From an uncultured Bulleidia sp. (GTDB lineage: Bacteria; Bacillota_I; Bacilli_A; Erysipelotrichales; Erysipelotrichaceae), in NCBI GenBank assembly GCA_934757945.1, contig CAKVLT010000004.1, forward strand, positions 1 to 51,449: a DNA stretch of 51,449 nucleotides, read 5' to 3'. Position numbers and translations under genes: made by a program. A model generated the notes under the pieces. That model saw only the letters and a program-made list of their open reading frames with translations. It did not search any database and had not been told where the DNA came from. Of this stretch, positions 50,119 to 51,449 are shown piece by piece. Every line of letters begins with the position of its first letter. The stretch's first letter is position 1.

Positions 50119-50552
50119 AATCCAAGCTCCTCTAATGAATAATGTTTGCCTAAACGCATACCTTTGTACATTGTACCTATTTCAAACAGCGGTAAGTCAA
50201 TAACTTCTTCACTTAGTTCTGATGAAAGAGATTCTGCATAAATCCTAATGTAATAAAAACCTCTATCACCACTTAGTTTGCAAATATCTGTAACATTCGC
50301 TTTAAAGGGTTTGATAATTGCCCTCAGATACTTTTTTTCAGCTTTATCTAAAACCGGTTCTTTATAAGGTTGAGCCATCCAGTCTAAAATGTCGTCCGTA
50401 GAAAGAAAGTTATCACTTTCATCACCGATTTTTATATTTTCATCAAGATTTTCTTTGATTTTTACAGATAACCCCCATGAGTCACAAAAATGTGAAATAA
50501 ACATTTTCTTTAATTCCTCTTTGTAATGCTCTAAGTTTGTTTCTTTATTCAT
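50115..50552 (-). CDS. Paralogue 1 of a duplicated phage protein
   Basis: 145 residues. The N-terminus (ETNLEHYKEELKKMFI), centre (DDILDWMAQPYKEPVLDK; IKPFKANV) and C-terminus (GTMYKGMRLGKHYSLEELGL) closely match the protein at 50940-51377, while the segments between diverge. It may recognise a ligand through the variable parts. No family name known to me. Confidence 0.7.
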   Translation of the reverse strand: MNKETNLEHYKEELKKMFISHFCDSWGLSVKIKENLDENIKIGDESDNFLSTDDILDWMAQPYKEPVLDKAEKKYLRAIIKPFKANVTDICKLSGDRGFYYIRIYAESLSSELSEEVIDLPLFEIGTMYKGMRLGKHYSLEELGL

Positions 50553-50565
50553 ATCTATTTTCCTT

Positions 50566-50937
50566 TCAATTATTATTCATTTTTTCAATTATATAATCTA
50601 CTGAATCTTTAATTACGCCTTCTACATTTTGGATATTTTCTGTTGTAACTTGCGAAGAAATAATCATTTGATAACATGTTTCTTTATCTGGAGTGAAAAC
50701 AAATAAAGTAAAAAACACAATAATGCTTAAACCTATTTTTTTAAAAACTGATGTTAAATTTTTTATATCTTTGTCGCTTACTTCGTCATAACCGTCGCTA
50801 GATTTGAAGTAGGCATACGCGAAAAGAGATACTACGGATGAAACACCCAAAATAAACAAAGCAAACGATGCTAAGAACCTGATGTTGTCAGACACTTTCG
50901 CAAAATAAAATATCCATGGATTTACTACAGGTTTCAT
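50566..50937 (-). CDS. Phage membrane protein
   Basis: 123 residues with two hydrophobic segments (about 21-44 FLASFALFILGVSSVVSLFAY and 68-83 IGLSIIVFFTLFVF) and a C-terminal amphipathic helix. Lies between the two paralogous genes. No family recognised. Confidence 0.65.
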   Translation of the reverse strand: MKPVVNPWIFYFAKVSDNIRFLASFALFILGVSSVVSLFAYAYFKSSDGYDEVSDKDIKNLTSVFKKIGLSIIVFFTLFVFTPDKETCYQMIISSQVTTENIQNVEGVIKDSVDYIIEKMNNN

Positions 50938-50939
50938 AA

Positions 50940-51377
50940 TTATAGTCCAAGCTCCTCTAATGAATAGGATTTAAGCAATTTCATACCTTTGTACATTGTG
51001 CCTTTCTTAAAACAAGGAAGCCCAATCACCTCACGATAAGAGCTGTCATATTTTCTAACAACAACATAAATGCGATTACCGCCAGTACAGTTATATAAAA
51101 ATATTGATTCCACTCTATTTCTGAATGGTTTAATAAAATTAGAAAGATATTCTTTCTCAACCTTATCCAGAATCGGTTCTTCATAATGCTGAGCCATCCA
51201 GTCTAAAATGTCTTCTATATAATAATTATTACAAGTTCTAAGGCTCATATTTTTATCAAGTTTGTTTGCAATTTTGCTAGCCACACTCACTGGATGAGCA
51301 CCGTCAGTAATAAAAATCTTTTTCAGCTCTTCTTTGTAATGTTCTAAATTTGTTTCTTTTTTTACTTCATTGTTCAT
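50940..51377 (-). CDS. Paralogue 2 of a duplicated phage protein
   Basis: 145 residues from ATG 51377, chosen to match the start of its paralogue; ATG 51389 is possible and further extension would run through a hairpin. Shares ETNLEHYKEELKK, EDILDWMAQHYEEPILDK and GTMYKGMKL...YSLEELGL with the 50115-50552 product. The duplication brackets the membrane protein gene. Confidence 0.7.
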   Translation of the reverse strand: MNNEVKKETNLEHYKEELKKIFITDGAHPVSVASKIANKLDKNMSLRTCNNYYIEDILDWMAQHYEEPILDKVEKEYLSNFIKPFRNRVESIFLYNCTGGNRIYVVVRKYDSSYREVIGLPCFKKGTMYKGMKLLKSYSLEELGL

Positions 51378-51390
51378 ATTTTTCACCATT

Positions 51391-51439
51391 AAGGCGGCCT
51401 TTCTTTCCGCCTTCACAAACCAGTAATGAAACTACTGGT
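51391..51439. other. Two hairpins upstream of the duplicated gene
   Basis: AAGGCGG/CCGCCTT (51391-51413) and ACCAGTA/TACTGGT (51419-51439). Neither has a T-run. The first lies directly before the 51377 start, the second may be an operator. The window ends 10 nt later. Confidence 0.45.
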
Positions 51440-51449
51440 CAATCTTGCC

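Larger units (their letters stand above)
20029..51449. mobile_element. Siphovirus-type prophage (right end outside the window)
   Basis: A continuous set of packaging, HK97-type capsid, long-tail, baseplate, lysis, SSB and early regulatory genes. Gene order from TerS to the lysis genes is canonical for cos/HK97 siphoviruses. The left limit lies between the last phage gene (20029) and the chromosomal operon, probably near 19950-20028. Integrase, CI-type repressor, replication initiator and the right attachment site must be beyond 51449, so completeness cannot be judged. Confidence 0.93.

Noticed and set aside
20029..51449. Diversity-generating retroelement acting on the tail proteins
   Set aside because: No reverse transcriptase and no adenine-biased template/variable repeat pair was noticed.

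Overview
The window suggests a low-GC Gram-positive gut anaerobe (Bacillota, possibly Erysipelotrichia-like). This is inferred from the AT-rich codon usage, strong AGGAGG ribosome sites, a monomeric [FeFe] hydrogenase, sugar-phosphate enzymes, a CIRCE element and a siphovirus-type prophage. No rRNA or tRNA gene is present to fix the taxonomy.

Region 1 (1-19300) is chromosomal and mostly on the minus strand. It holds a partial gene, a thioredoxin-fold exported protein coupled to a PfkB sugar kinase, peptidase T, a PfpI - [FeFe] hydrogenase - DUF1349 group behind a structured, terminator-bearing leader, a ROK kinase, TypA/BipA, a nucleotidyltransferase-fold/DUF4177-like pair, an alpha/beta hydrolase joined in frame to an N-terminally truncated GyrI-like remnant, a GH1 6-phospho-beta-glucosidase, and ftsH (plus strand) behind a near-perfect CIRCE operator. 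An operon then encodes an XRE regulator, a small protein and two ABC exporter half-transporters, with palindromic operators in front.

Region 2 (19340-20028) is a junction with little coding content: one weak ORF, an IS200/IS605-like right-end hairpin pair and several intrinsic terminators. It separates the chromosome from the prophage.

Region 3 (20029 to the window end) is most of a siphoviral prophage, cut off at the right edge, so no integrase, repressor or replication initiator is seen. Late genes run on the minus strand: HNH, TerS, TerL, portal, Clp-type protease, HK97 capsid, connectors, major tail protein, tail chaperone with a -1 frameshift, tape measure, Dit, collagen-like tail protein, DUF859/tail-collar protein, GH25 endolysin, holin, HTH. 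Beyond a terminator lies a separate four- or five-gene cassette with its own promoter (22057-20029). Right of the packaging genes, on the opposite strand, sits a nine-gene block of small, often acidic proteins (43730-48188) with a strong operator-bearing promoter. Further right on the minus strand are YjcQ, an ArpU/sigma-like regulator, SSB and small early genes including a duplicated pair.

The most unusual signal is in the plus-strand block. Six of its genes are followed by an element with the invariant core AAATCTTT-N16-GGTATA. In three copies it overlaps a stop codon or begins at one, and in three copies it is extended by about 80-100 nt of structured leader ending in the next gene's Shine-Dalgarno sequence. 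Two 131-nt copies differ at only 4 positions and bracket a single gene, so the block looks like a series of gene-plus-element cassettes. Other intergenic gaps in the block carry different hairpins just ahead of the ribosome site.
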